5,822 bases of DNA from SBBV01 sp036555425 (lineage in GTDB: Bacteria > Pseudomonadota > Alphaproteobacteria > Bin65), in contig DATBLL010000054.1 of NCBI GenBank assembly GCA_036555425.1, positions 1-5,822 of the forward strand, given 5' to 3'. Under the pieces are notes generated by a model, which saw only the letters and a program-made list of their open reading frames with translations, was not told the DNA's origin and ran no database searches. Position numbers and translations under genes: made by a program. Each line of letters starts with the position of its first letter. Within the stretch, counting starts at the first letter, position 1. Shown piece after piece: positions 1 to 5,100 of the stretch.

Positions 1-139
1 CCATCGGGCCGCGGCTTTTGCTCCACGCTTCTTTCAGACCTCGCCTCGCGGCGACGCCCTTGCGCTTCGCTAATCCTTCGCCGCCATCAGGCTGGATAGA
101 GGACTTCCACCTCCAAGCTGTCGTTCATGCTCGGCACAC
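1..139 (-). mobile_element. 5' end of a group IIC (bacterial class C) intron, cut by the window edge
   Basis: Read on the minus strand, this stretch begins GTGTGCC at 139, matching the GUGYG 5' end of group II introns. Domain I-like landmarks follow in the right order: a short stem GAGG/CCTC (99-113), then CGCAAGGGCGTC (53-64), then TCTGAAAGAAGC (27-38). From memory, the Oceanobacillus iheyensis IIC intron has GUGUGCC, a GGG/CCC stem, CGCAAGGGUGUC and UCUGAAGGAAGC in the same order. Class C introns are known to insert just after rho-independent terminators, and this one abuts the T-tract of the rpmE terminator in the sense direction. Such introns are ribozymes that splice and retrohome with a reverse transcriptase/maturase. 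That ORF and domains V-VI would lie left of the window, so whether the element is complete cannot be judged. A plus-strand reading frame here is taken as spurious. Confidence 0.75.
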
Positions 140-140
140 A

Positions 141-172
141 AAGAAAACGGCGCCGACCGAGGCCGGCGCCGT
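141..172 (-). terminator. Rho-independent terminator of rpmE
   Basis: On the minus strand a perfect 9-bp GC-rich stem (164-172 with 147-155) closes an 8-base loop and is followed by TTTTCTT running down to 141. It starts 28 bases after the rpmE stop codon. The T-tract is also the apparent 5' exon (IBS1 site) of the group IIC intron that begins at 139. Confidence 0.88.
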
Positions 173-199
173 GTGCAGATGGAGTGTCGAGGCGAAGAA

Positions 200-583
200 T
201 TACTTCTTCTTCGCTTCCTTCTTCTCGCCCGCCGCGGGCTTGGCTTCGGCGGGCTTGGCTTCGGCGGGCTTGGCCGCGGCGGCGGCCGGGGCCGCTTCCT
301 TCTTGGGCTTCGCCTTCTCGGGCTTGTTGACGGCGCCCTTGGCGGCGCTGACGCCCATGCTCTGCGGGATGCCGAGGTTCTGGTAGCGGTTCTTGAACTT
401 CGCGAGCTGGCCGCCCGTGTCCATCAGCCGGTGCACGCCGGTCCAGGCCGGGTGCGATTTGGGGTCGATGTCGAGCTTCAGCGTGGCGCCGGGCTTGCCA
501 TAGGTCGAGCGGGTCTTGAACGACGAGCCGTCGGTCATGACCACGGTGATCTCGTGGTAATGGGGGTGAATGTCCTTTTTCAT
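200..583 (-). CDS. rpmE: 50S ribosomal protein L31 (bL31) with extended C-terminal tail
   Basis: This encodes bL31, a large-subunit ribosomal protein that bridges to the small subunit near the central protuberance. The first 75-80 residues are a full L31 domain: KKDIHPHYH at the N terminus, TRSTYGK near 24-30, then LDIDPKSHPAWTG near 37-49. There is no CxxC zinc-ribbon pair, so it is the zinc-independent form. The family is normally about 70-80 residues. This protein is 127, because residues from about 86 form a low-complexity Ala/Lys/Pro/Glu tail with AKPAE repeats ending in KKEAKKK. The ATG start lies 7 bases after a GGAG ribosome binding site (591-594). The gene has its own promoter and terminator and is divergent from the ABC exporter. 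The tail is probably disordered and basic, and its role is unknown. Confidence 0.95.
   Translation of the reverse strand: MKKDIHPHYHEITVVMTDGSSFKTRSTYGKPGATLKLDIDPKSHPAWTGVHRLMDTGGQLAKFKNRYQNLGIPQSMGVSAAKGAVNKPEKAKPKKEAAPAAAAAKPAEAKPAEAKPAAGEKKEAKKK
236..280 (-). repeat. 15-bp tandem repeat encoding the AKPAE tail of L31
   Basis: Three consecutive 15-base units lie in the reading frame of rpmE. The units at 236-250 and 251-265 are identical (gggcttggcttcggc on the plus strand), and 266-280 differs only near its end (gggcttggccgcggc). They encode the Lys-Pro-Ala-Glu-Ala part of the tail. Because the unit is a multiple of three, copy-number change would lengthen or shorten the tail without a frameshift. 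Confidence 0.85.
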
Positions 584-609
584 CCTAGGTCTCCGCCGCG
601 GAAGGCGGG

Positions 610-638
610 TATATAACGGCGCCCCGCCGGGCAGGCAA
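610..638 (-). promoter_or_regulatory. Promoter of rpmE
   Basis: On the minus strand a -35-like TTGCCT (638-633) is followed after 16 bases by TTATAT (616-611), or after 17 bases by TATATA (615-610). This resembles the alphaproteobacterial housekeeping consensus. It is the only A/T-rich block in an otherwise very GC-rich 106-base divergent gap. It would give a leader of about 20 bases holding the GGAG site of rpmE. Confidence 0.6.
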
Positions 639-689
639 GGCGCCCCCGGTGCGGCGATTCGTGTTGCTTAACCAGCCCCGACAAGCACT

Positions 690-2468
690 TTGACCGCCGC
701 CTCCCCTCCGCCGCCTCGCGCCGAAATCGCGCGCATCCGGCCGCTCCTGCGCTTCCTGGCCCCCTACAAGGGCAAGATCGCGGGCGCGGTGGCGGCCCTC
801 GTGCTCTCCTCGATCGCCATGCTGGCCTTCGGCATCGGCCTGCGCTGGCTGGTCGACCACGGCTTCGCCAATGGCGGGCGGTCCCTCGACTGGGCCCTGC
901 TCGGCATGCTCGGGATCGTGACGCTGCTGGCGACGGCGACCTATTTCCGCGCCTATCTCGTCAACTGGATCGGCGAGCGCGTGGCCGCCGACATCCAGCG
1001 CGCGGTCTTCGCCAACGTGCTCCGGCTCGAGCCGGCCTTCTTCGAGACCACGCCCACCGGCGAGGTGGTCTCGCGCCTCACCAACGACACGACGCTGCTC
1101 CAGACCATCCTCGGCTCCTCGGCCTCGATGGCGGCGAGGAACGTGCTGATGTTCGCGGGCGCCGTGATCCTGATGGCCGTCACGAGCCCCAAGCTCACCG
1201 GCCTCGCGGCGCTCGTCGTGCCGCTGGTCGTGCTGCCCGCGATCGTATTCGGGCGGAAGGTGCGCCGCCTCTCGCGCATGACCCAGGACCGCATCGGCGA
1301 CGTGGGCGCGCAGATCGACGAGACGCTCTCGGGCATGCGCATCGTCCAGGCCTTCACGCAGGAAGGCGCCGAGCGGATGCGATTCGAAGGCCGCGTCGCC
1401 GAGGCTTTCGCCGCCGCGATGCGCCGCATCCGCGCGCGGGCGCTGTTCTTCGCCTGCGTCTTCTTCGCGGTGTTCGCGGCGGTCGGCCTCGTGCTGTGGA
1501 TCGGCGGCAACGATCTTCTCGCTGGCCGCATCACCGCGGGGCAGCTTACGGCGTTCCTGTTCTACGCGATCCTCGCCGCCAGCGCCGTGGGTGCCCTCGC
1601 CGAATTCCACAGCGACCTGCAGCGCGCCGCCGGCGCCGCCGAGCGCCTGCTCCAGCTGCTCAACACCGAGCCGCGAATCAAGGCACCGCCGCGGCCGAAG
1701 CCGTTGCCGCAGCCGCCGCAGGGCTCGCTGGCGTTCGAGCGCGTCTCCTTCACCTATCCGGCGCGGCCCGACCGCTCGGCGCTCCGTGACTTCTCGCTGG
1801 CGGTGAAGCCGGGCGAAACCGTGGCCCTCGTCGGCCCTTCGGGCGCGGGCAAGACCACCGTGTTCCAGCTGCTCTACCGCTTCTACGACCCGCAGCAGGG
1901 CCGGGTCCTCGTCGACGGCGTGGCGCTGCCCGAGGCCGACCCCGCCGAATTCCGCCAGCGCCTGGCGCTGGTGCCGCAGGAGCCGGTGATCTTCAGCGGC
2001 AGCGTCGCCGAGAACATCCGCTTCGGCCGCCCTGAAGCCGGCGAGGACGAAATCCGCCGCGCCGCCGAGACGGCGGCGGCGCGCGAATTCATCGACGCAC
2101 TGCCGGAGGGCTTCGCGTCCCAGCTCGGCGAGAAGGGCGTGCGCCTCTCGGGCGGCCAGCGCCAGCGCATCGCGATCGCGCGCGCGATTCTGCGCAATCC
2201 CGCCATCCTGCTGCTCGACGAGGCCACGAGCGCGCTCGACGCCGAGAGCGAGCGCGCGGTGCAGCTGGCGCTCGACCGCGTGATGAAGGGGCGCACCACG
2301 CTCATCATCGCCCACCGCCTGGCGACTGTGCTCAAGGCCGACCGCATCGTGGTGATGGACGAAGGCCGCATCGTCGCCGAAGGCCGCCACGCCGAGCTCG
2401 TGCAGCGCAACGAGCTTTACGCCCGCCTCGCCAAGCTCCAGTTCGACGCCGCGCGCGCGGCGGAGTGA
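690..2468 (+). CDS. ABC exporter, fused membrane and ATPase domains (MsbA-related)
   Basis: A half-size ABC exporter of 592 residues, expected to act as a homodimer in the inner membrane and move lipids or hydrophobic compounds outward. Six predicted membrane helices lie near residues 28-50, 67-88, 148-166, 170-188, 251-271 and 284-303. The nucleotide-binding domain has Walker A GPSGAGKT (382-389), Q-loop Gln430, signature LSGGQ (486-490), Walker B ILLLDE (506-511), D-loop SALD (514-517) and H-loop His542, so it looks fully active. The start must be TTG at 690: an in-frame stop lies at 669-671 and no ATG or GTG occurs before the first helix. No strong ribosome binding site or promoter is visible. 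The sequence resembles the MsbA-related family common in alphaproteobacteria. The substrate cannot be read from sequence, and a lipid A role should not be assumed. Confidence 0.93.
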   Translation: MTAASPPPPRAEIARIRPLLRFLAPYKGKIAGAVAALVLSSIAMLAFGIGLRWLVDHGFANGGRSLDWALLGMLGIVTLLATATYFRAYLVNWIGERVAADIQRAVFANVLRLEPAFFETTPTGEVVSRLTNDTTLLQTILGSSASMAARNVLMFAGAVILMAVTSPKLTGLAALVVPLVVLPAIVFGRKVRRLSRMTQDRIGDVGAQIDETLSGMRIVQAFTQEGAERMRFEGRVAEAFAAAMRRIRARALFFACVFFAVFAAVGLVLWIGGNDLLAGRITAGQLTAFLFYAILAASAVGALAEFHSDLQRAAGAAERLLQLLNTEPRIKAPPRPKPLPQPPQGSLAFERVSFTYPARPDRSALRDFSLAVKPGETVALVGPSGAGKTTVFQLLYRFYDPQQGRVLVDGVALPEADPAEFRQRLALVPQEPVIFSGSVAENIRFGRPEAGEDEIRRAAETAAAREFIDALPEGFASQLGEKGVRLSGGQRQRIAIARAILRNPAILLLDEATSALDAESERAVQLALDRVMKGRTTLIIAHRLATVLKADRIVVMDEGRIVAEGRHAELVQRNELYARLAKLQFDAARAAE

Positions 2469-2553
2469 GCGGGGGGGGCGGCCAATGGCCCGCCGCTCCG
2501 GCAAAGGGGCAAAAAAAAGCGTCACGGCAATGGAACTTTTTCCGCGCCGCGGC

Positions 2554-2592
2554 GACTTATTCTAATAACCATTTGATATAGCTTCGAAATTG
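2554..2592 (+). promoter_or_regulatory. AT-rich promoter-like zone upstream of csp
   Basis: This is the most A/T-rich block in the gap, containing TTATTCTAATAA and ATTTGATATA. GATATA at 2575-2580 or TATTCT at 2559-2564 could be a -10 element, but no good -35 partner is visible. If used, the csp mRNA would carry a leader of roughly 190-210 bases, like the long leaders of many cold-shock genes. An alternative TTGACT at 2615-2620 lacks a -10 partner. Confidence 0.35.
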
Positions 2593-2732
2593 CAACAGCT
2601 CGATGGCGCGAAGCTTGACTTGCCGCGGCCTCCGGTCCACTTTGCCGCAATCAATCTCCGCGACCCGATCCTTGCCGACGCGCCCCACCGGCACTTCGCC
2701 CAAGTTCTTCGCTACCGGGATTGGCTCCCTTC

Positions 2733-2754
2733 GCCATGCGGGCCTAAGCATGGC
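2733..2754 (+). promoter_or_regulatory. Hairpin in the csp leader just before the ribosome binding site
   Basis: A perfect 7-bp stem, GCCATGC (2733-2739) with GCATGGC (2748-2754), closes an 8-base loop. It sits 16 bases before the GGGAGGG ribosome binding site (2771-2777). CTCCC at 2725-2729, just left of the hairpin, can pair with GGGAG at 2771-2775, which would enclose the hairpin and mask the site. This may be a translational switch; the sequence shows only the complementarity. Confidence 0.4.
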
Positions 2755-2781
2755 ACTTCGCAACCAACCCGGGAGGGCTCA

Positions 2782-2985
2782 ATGCCCAGCGGCACTGTCA
2801 AGTGGTTCAACCCGACCAAGGGCTACGGCTTCATCCAGCCGAGCGATGGCGGCAAGGACGTCTTCGTGCATATCAGCGCCGTCGAGCGCGCCGGCCTCAA
2901 CACGCTGAACGAGGGCCAGAAGGTTTCGTTCGAGCTGCAGACCGAGCGCGGCAAGACCTCGGCGACGAACCTCAAAGTGGGCTGA
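2782..2985 (+). CDS. Cold-shock domain protein (CspA family)
   Basis: This 67-residue protein is a single cold-shock domain, the usual length for the family. It binds single-stranded RNA and DNA and acts as an RNA chaperone that opens mRNA secondary structure. The opening SGTVKWFN, the RNP1-like KGYGFI (13-18) and the RNP2-like VFVHI (27-31) carry the aromatic nucleic-acid-binding residues. The ATG at 2782 follows a strong GGGAGGG site (2771-2777) with a 4-base gap. The frame stays open upstream to a TTG at 2590, but an extended start is unlikely because the strong site and family length both point to 2782. The gene appears monocistronic, with a long possible leader and its own terminator. 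Whether it is cold-induced cannot be seen. Confidence 0.96.
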   Translation: MPSGTVKWFNPTKGYGFIQPSDGGKDVFVHISAVERAGLNTLNEGQKVSFELQTERGKTSATNLKVG

Positions 2986-3003
2986 CGACCGAGTATACGA
3001 CGG

Positions 3004-3035
3004 ACGGGGCCGCCTTTGGCGGCCCCGTTTGCTTT
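3004..3035 (+). terminator. Rho-independent terminator of csp
   Basis: CGGGGCCGCC (3005-3014) pairs perfectly with GGCGGCCCCG (3018-3027) across a TTT loop, and an extra A-T pair (3004/3028) is possible. TTTGCTTT follows at 3028-3035. It begins 18 bases after the csp stop. A separate 14-bp palindrome, GCGGCCATGGCCGC, lies directly after it at 3037-3050; its role is unclear. Confidence 0.9.
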
Positions 3036-3140
3036 GGCGGCCATGGCCGCGTGCGTCGAGGCGGCAGCCGCCGACATGCGTTCGCGGCGGCGCGCACGAG
3101 AGCGCGCCGGCGCGGTTCCAGTCGAGCGGGCGAGGGTGAC

Positions 3141-3551
3141 ATGGCCAAGCAAGCACCGGAATCCGCCGAAGCCGCCAAGACGAGGAAGCTCCGCGAGCTG
3201 CGCGAAGCCGACGAAGCGCAGCGCCGCGCCCAGGGCATCTGGGGCAATTTCAGCGTCGCCGAGATCTCGCATCCCGAATCCAACGCCGTCTTCGTGTTGC
3301 GCTGCCGCGGCCGCGACGCGCCCGAGATCGCCAAGGAAGTGCGCACGCGCTCGGCGCTGATTTCGCCCGAGGACCATCAGGCGTTCACCGAATGGGTCGC
3401 GCGCCGGCCCTATGTCGAATTCCGCTCGCGCCTCGTCGCCTGGAACCTGAGCGACGCCGAGGCCAAGCGCGTCCACCGCACACGCATCGACCAAGCGCGC
3501 GCCGGCGGTGCCGCCGTCGTCAATCCGCAGCCCGCGCCGGCGCCGGCCTAA
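3141..3551 (+). CDS. Conserved-looking protein of unknown function, 136 residues
   Basis: I do not recognise this family. The ATG at 3141 follows GAGGG (3132-3136) with a 4-base gap, a good ribosome binding site. There is no signal peptide or membrane segment, so it is probably cytoplasmic. Residues 5-33 are highly charged and helical-looking (TRKLRELREADEAQRRAQ). A mixed core at about 34-105 contains WGNFSVAEI, VFVLRCRGRD and a region around ALISPEDHQAFTEWV. Residues 104-120 are charged and helical, and the last residues form a Pro/Ala tail (NPQPAPAPA). Strong G/C at third positions supports coding. It has no obvious promoter of its own and lies 106 bases after the csp terminator, so it may be fed by read-through. 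A GC-rich hairpin repeat follows 2 bases after its stop. Possibly nucleic-acid-associated from its charge, but that is only a guess. Confidence 0.82.
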   Translation: MAKQAPESAEAAKTRKLRELREADEAQRRAQGIWGNFSVAEISHPESNAVFVLRCRGRDAPEIAKEVRTRSALISPEDHQAFTEWVARRPYVEFRSRLVAWNLSDAEAKRVHRTRIDQARAGGAAVVNPQPAPAPA

Positions 3552-3553
3552 TT

Positions 3554-3592
3554 CCCCTCGCCCCGGGGCGAGGGGGGCAGGGGGAGAGGGGG
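3554..3592 (+). repeat. REP-like hairpin repeat, copy 1
   Basis: A perfect 22-base palindrome (3554-3575, arms CCCCTCGCCCC/GGGGCGAGGGG) is followed by GGCAGGGGGAGAGGGGG (3576-3592). It starts 2 bases after the stop of the preceding gene. The same architecture occurs inverted at 3683-3720. The hairpin lacks a T-tract, so it is not a standard terminator, though it could stabilise mRNA ends or slow polymerase. Confidence 0.75.
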
Positions 3593-3682
3593 AGTATCTC
3601 GCCGGCAAATGGTATCGCGGAGCGCAGTGCGAACCGCCGCAAGCGCGCTTCTCTGCGCGATCACGCGATGAAACAAGGACGG

Positions 3683-3720
3683 CCCCCTCGCCCCCTGCCC
3701 CCGCTCCCCAGGGAGCGGGG
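3683..3720 (-). repeat. REP-like hairpin repeat, copy 2 (inverted)
   Basis: On the minus strand a hairpin with 10-base arms (CCCCGCTCCC at 3699-3708 and GGGAGCGGGG at 3711-3720 on the plus strand) is followed by GGCAGGGGGCGAGGGGG (3699-3683). That tail matches copy 1 at 16 of 17 positions. It begins 3 bases after the stop of the binding-protein gene, mirroring copy 1. The 90 bases between the copies hold no feature I recognise. Confidence 0.75.
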
Positions 3721-3723
3721 ATG

Positions 3724-4962
3724 TTACCTCTTATCCCACGGGCGCATCGGCCAGATCGGCTTCGCATCGGCCGCCGCGGCGGGAACGATCGCCGCGGGCT
3801 TGCCGGCGCGGACCTGGATCAGCGAGCTCTTGGTGTCGGGGTTCTGGCCCTTGGCGTCGAAATGCACGCCGGTGCCGACCGTGGCGTTGTCCTTGATGTC
3901 GGTCTTGCGCAGCGCCTCGAGCAATTTCGCCGACTCGGTCGAGCCCGCGCGTTTGCATGCATCGAGCGCGATCAGCACCGCCTCGAAGGTGTAGAGGACG
4001 CCCAAGGTCATGAACCGGCCGGGGAAGTTCTTGGTCCAAGAGGCGACCATGAACTGCGCCATCGGCTTCTTGGGGTCGTACCAGGGCAACACGCTGACGA
4101 TGTCGTCGGCGAGCTTGCCGAGCGCCTTGACGAAGGGCTCCTCGGCCCAGCCCGGGCCGGTGTTGATCACGCCCATCGGCTGCCAGCGCTGCTTCACCAT
4201 CTCGCGCACGGCGAGGATGCCGTCGTTGACGCGCGAGATGCACCAGACCAGCTCGGCGTTCGTCGCCTTCGCTTTCCGGACCTCGGCCGAAAGATCGCGC
4301 GCGTTGGGGTCGTAGCCCACCGTGTCCACGAACTTGTAGGGCATCGCGAACTTCTCGATGAGCTTCACCGTCACATCGCGCTGGCTCGCGCCGAAGGTGT
4401 CGTTGGCGTGCAGCAAGACCGCGGTCTTGGGCGCCGGGCCCGAGAGCTGAAACAGCTCCTTCTGGAGGCCGAACGTGTCGACCGCGATGGTGGCGCCCGA
4501 GGGGAAGTTGCGGAACACCGTCTTGAAGCCCTGCTCGGTCAGGTTGGGCACCGCCGCGATGTTGACGACGAGCGGGATGCCGCGCGCCTCGCAGACCTGC
4601 GCCACGGCGACGGTCTGGCCCGAATCGTAGCAGCCGACGATCACGTGGCAGCCCTGCTCGATCAGCTTCTCGGCCTGGGCGCGCGCGATCGGCACCTGGG
4701 TTTCGGTGTCGGCGGCGACGATCGTGCAGGGCGGGAAGCCGCGCGGCGGCAGGATCATCGCCGCGAGATCGGCGCCGCGCCCGGCGTCGATGCCGAGCTG
4801 GGCCTGGATGCCCGAGCGCGGCAGCAGCACGCCGATCTTGAGCGCTTGGCCTTGCGCATTCGCGAAGCGCAGCGGGAACGCCGCGGCAGCGCCGAGCGCG
4901 CCGGCTCCGGCCAATACCGTGCGGCGGCGGACGGCGCCGCCGCGCTTCTGAGCGTGGGACAT
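3724..4962 (-). CDS. ABC transporter substrate-binding protein (branched-chain amino acid/amide type), Tat-exported
   Basis: This 412-residue periplasmic binding protein has a type 1 two-lobed fold (Peripla_BP_6/LivJ-like). Such proteins capture amino acids, amides, urea or aromatic acids for an ABC importer. The N terminus looks like a Tat signal: RRRTVL at 12-17, a hydrophobic Ala/Gly/Leu stretch at 18-31, and likely cleavage after ANA (34-36). The mature chain opens LKIGVLLPRSG, typical of the family, and has GCHVIVGCYDSG and GIPLVVNIAAVPNLTEQG further on. The ATG at 4962 is preferred because GGGAGGA sits 5 bases before it and the signal peptide then has normal length; an in-frame upstream start at 5013 would add 17 unlikely residues. 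No permease or ATPase genes lie within the window, so the ligand cannot be inferred. Confidence 0.92.
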   Translation of the reverse strand: MSHAQKRGGAVRRRTVLAGAGALGAAAAFPLRFANAQGQALKIGVLLPRSGIQAQLGIDAGRGADLAAMILPPRGFPPCTIVAADTETQVPIARAQAEKLIEQGCHVIVGCYDSGQTVAVAQVCEARGIPLVVNIAAVPNLTEQGFKTVFRNFPSGATIAVDTFGLQKELFQLSGPAPKTAVLLHANDTFGASQRDVTVKLIEKFAMPYKFVDTVGYDPNARDLSAEVRKAKATNAELVWCISRVNDGILAVREMVKQRWQPMGVINTGPGWAEEPFVKALGKLADDIVSVLPWYDPKKPMAQFMVASWTKNFPGRFMTLGVLYTFEAVLIALDACKRAGSTESAKLLEALRKTDIKDNATVGTGVHFDAKGQNPDTKSSLIQVRAGKPAAIVPAAAADAKPIWPMRPWDKR

Positions 4963-4998
4963 GGGCTTCCTCCCGGTTTCTCGTGAACCGCGGCCGAA

Positions 4999-5027
4999 GC
5001 AGAGGGGCGGCACCGCGCTCCTGTCAA
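4999..5027 (-). promoter_or_regulatory. Possible promoter of the substrate-binding protein gene
   Basis: On the minus strand a perfect TTGACA (5027-5022) is preceded by GC, as is common in alphaproteobacteria. At 17 bases spacing the -10 would be CTCTGC (5004-4999), and at 18 bases TCTGCT (5003-4998). Both are weak, so the call rests on the -35 and its position 60 bases upstream of the start codon. Confidence 0.4.
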
Positions 5028-5100
5028 GCGCCGCCCCGGGCGCCGGTAACTCGGGTGCGGCCGGGAAACGGGGCCCGCGCTTTGCGCCCGATCGGCGCCA

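Larger units (their letters stand above)
2469..2781. other. 313-base gap between the exporter and csp genes
   Basis: No convincing gene lies here. The left end has a run of eight G (2471-2478), an imperfect bulged hairpin (about 2478-2494) without a T-tract, and eight A (2511-2518), so the exporter has no clear terminator. An AT-rich zone at 2554-2592 stands out and may carry the csp promoter. The remaining 190 or so bases have lower GC at would-be third positions than the flanking genes and fit an untranslated csp leader. Confidence 0.6.

Noticed and set aside
18..616. Plus-strand frames of 122 and 147 codons opposite rpmE.
   Set aside because: They run antisense through rpmE, its terminator and the intron tip. 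They have no ribosome binding site and the composition of shadow frames.
2471..2518. A terminator for the exporter gene.
   Set aside because: The hairpin near 2478-2494 is bulged and followed by A-rich, not T-rich, sequence. On the other strand the T-run precedes the hairpin, so neither orientation works.
585..2525. A 646-codon open frame on the minus strand across the exporter gene.
   Set aside because: It is antisense to a gene with every ABC motif intact. Its product is an Arg/Ala/Glu/Asp/His-rich string with no domain, the usual by-product of strong G/C third-position bias.
2557..2763. A 68-codon minus-strand frame in the csp leader region.
   Set aside because: It has no ribosome binding site and no recognisable domain, and it overlaps the leader hairpin and AT-rich zone.
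2590..2781. A 64-residue N-terminal extension of the cold-shock protein from TTG 2590.
   Set aside because: The standard start at 2782 has a strong ribosome binding site and gives the family length. The upstream codons have a weaker G/C third-position bias than the genes around it.
3037..3050. A 14-bp palindrome as an operator site.
   Set aside because: Short palindromes built of GGCC blocks are expected by chance at this GC content, and no second copy or promoter overlap supports a binding site.
3508..4986. A 492-codon plus-strand open frame opposite the substrate-binding protein.
   Set aside because: It starts inside another gene, crosses the repeat region and gives a low-complexity charged translation. 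The minus-strand gene is clearly real.
5040..5100. A terminator after the MotB/OmpA-like gene.
   Set aside because: Only a short 5-bp GC stem could be formed and no T-tract follows on the minus strand.
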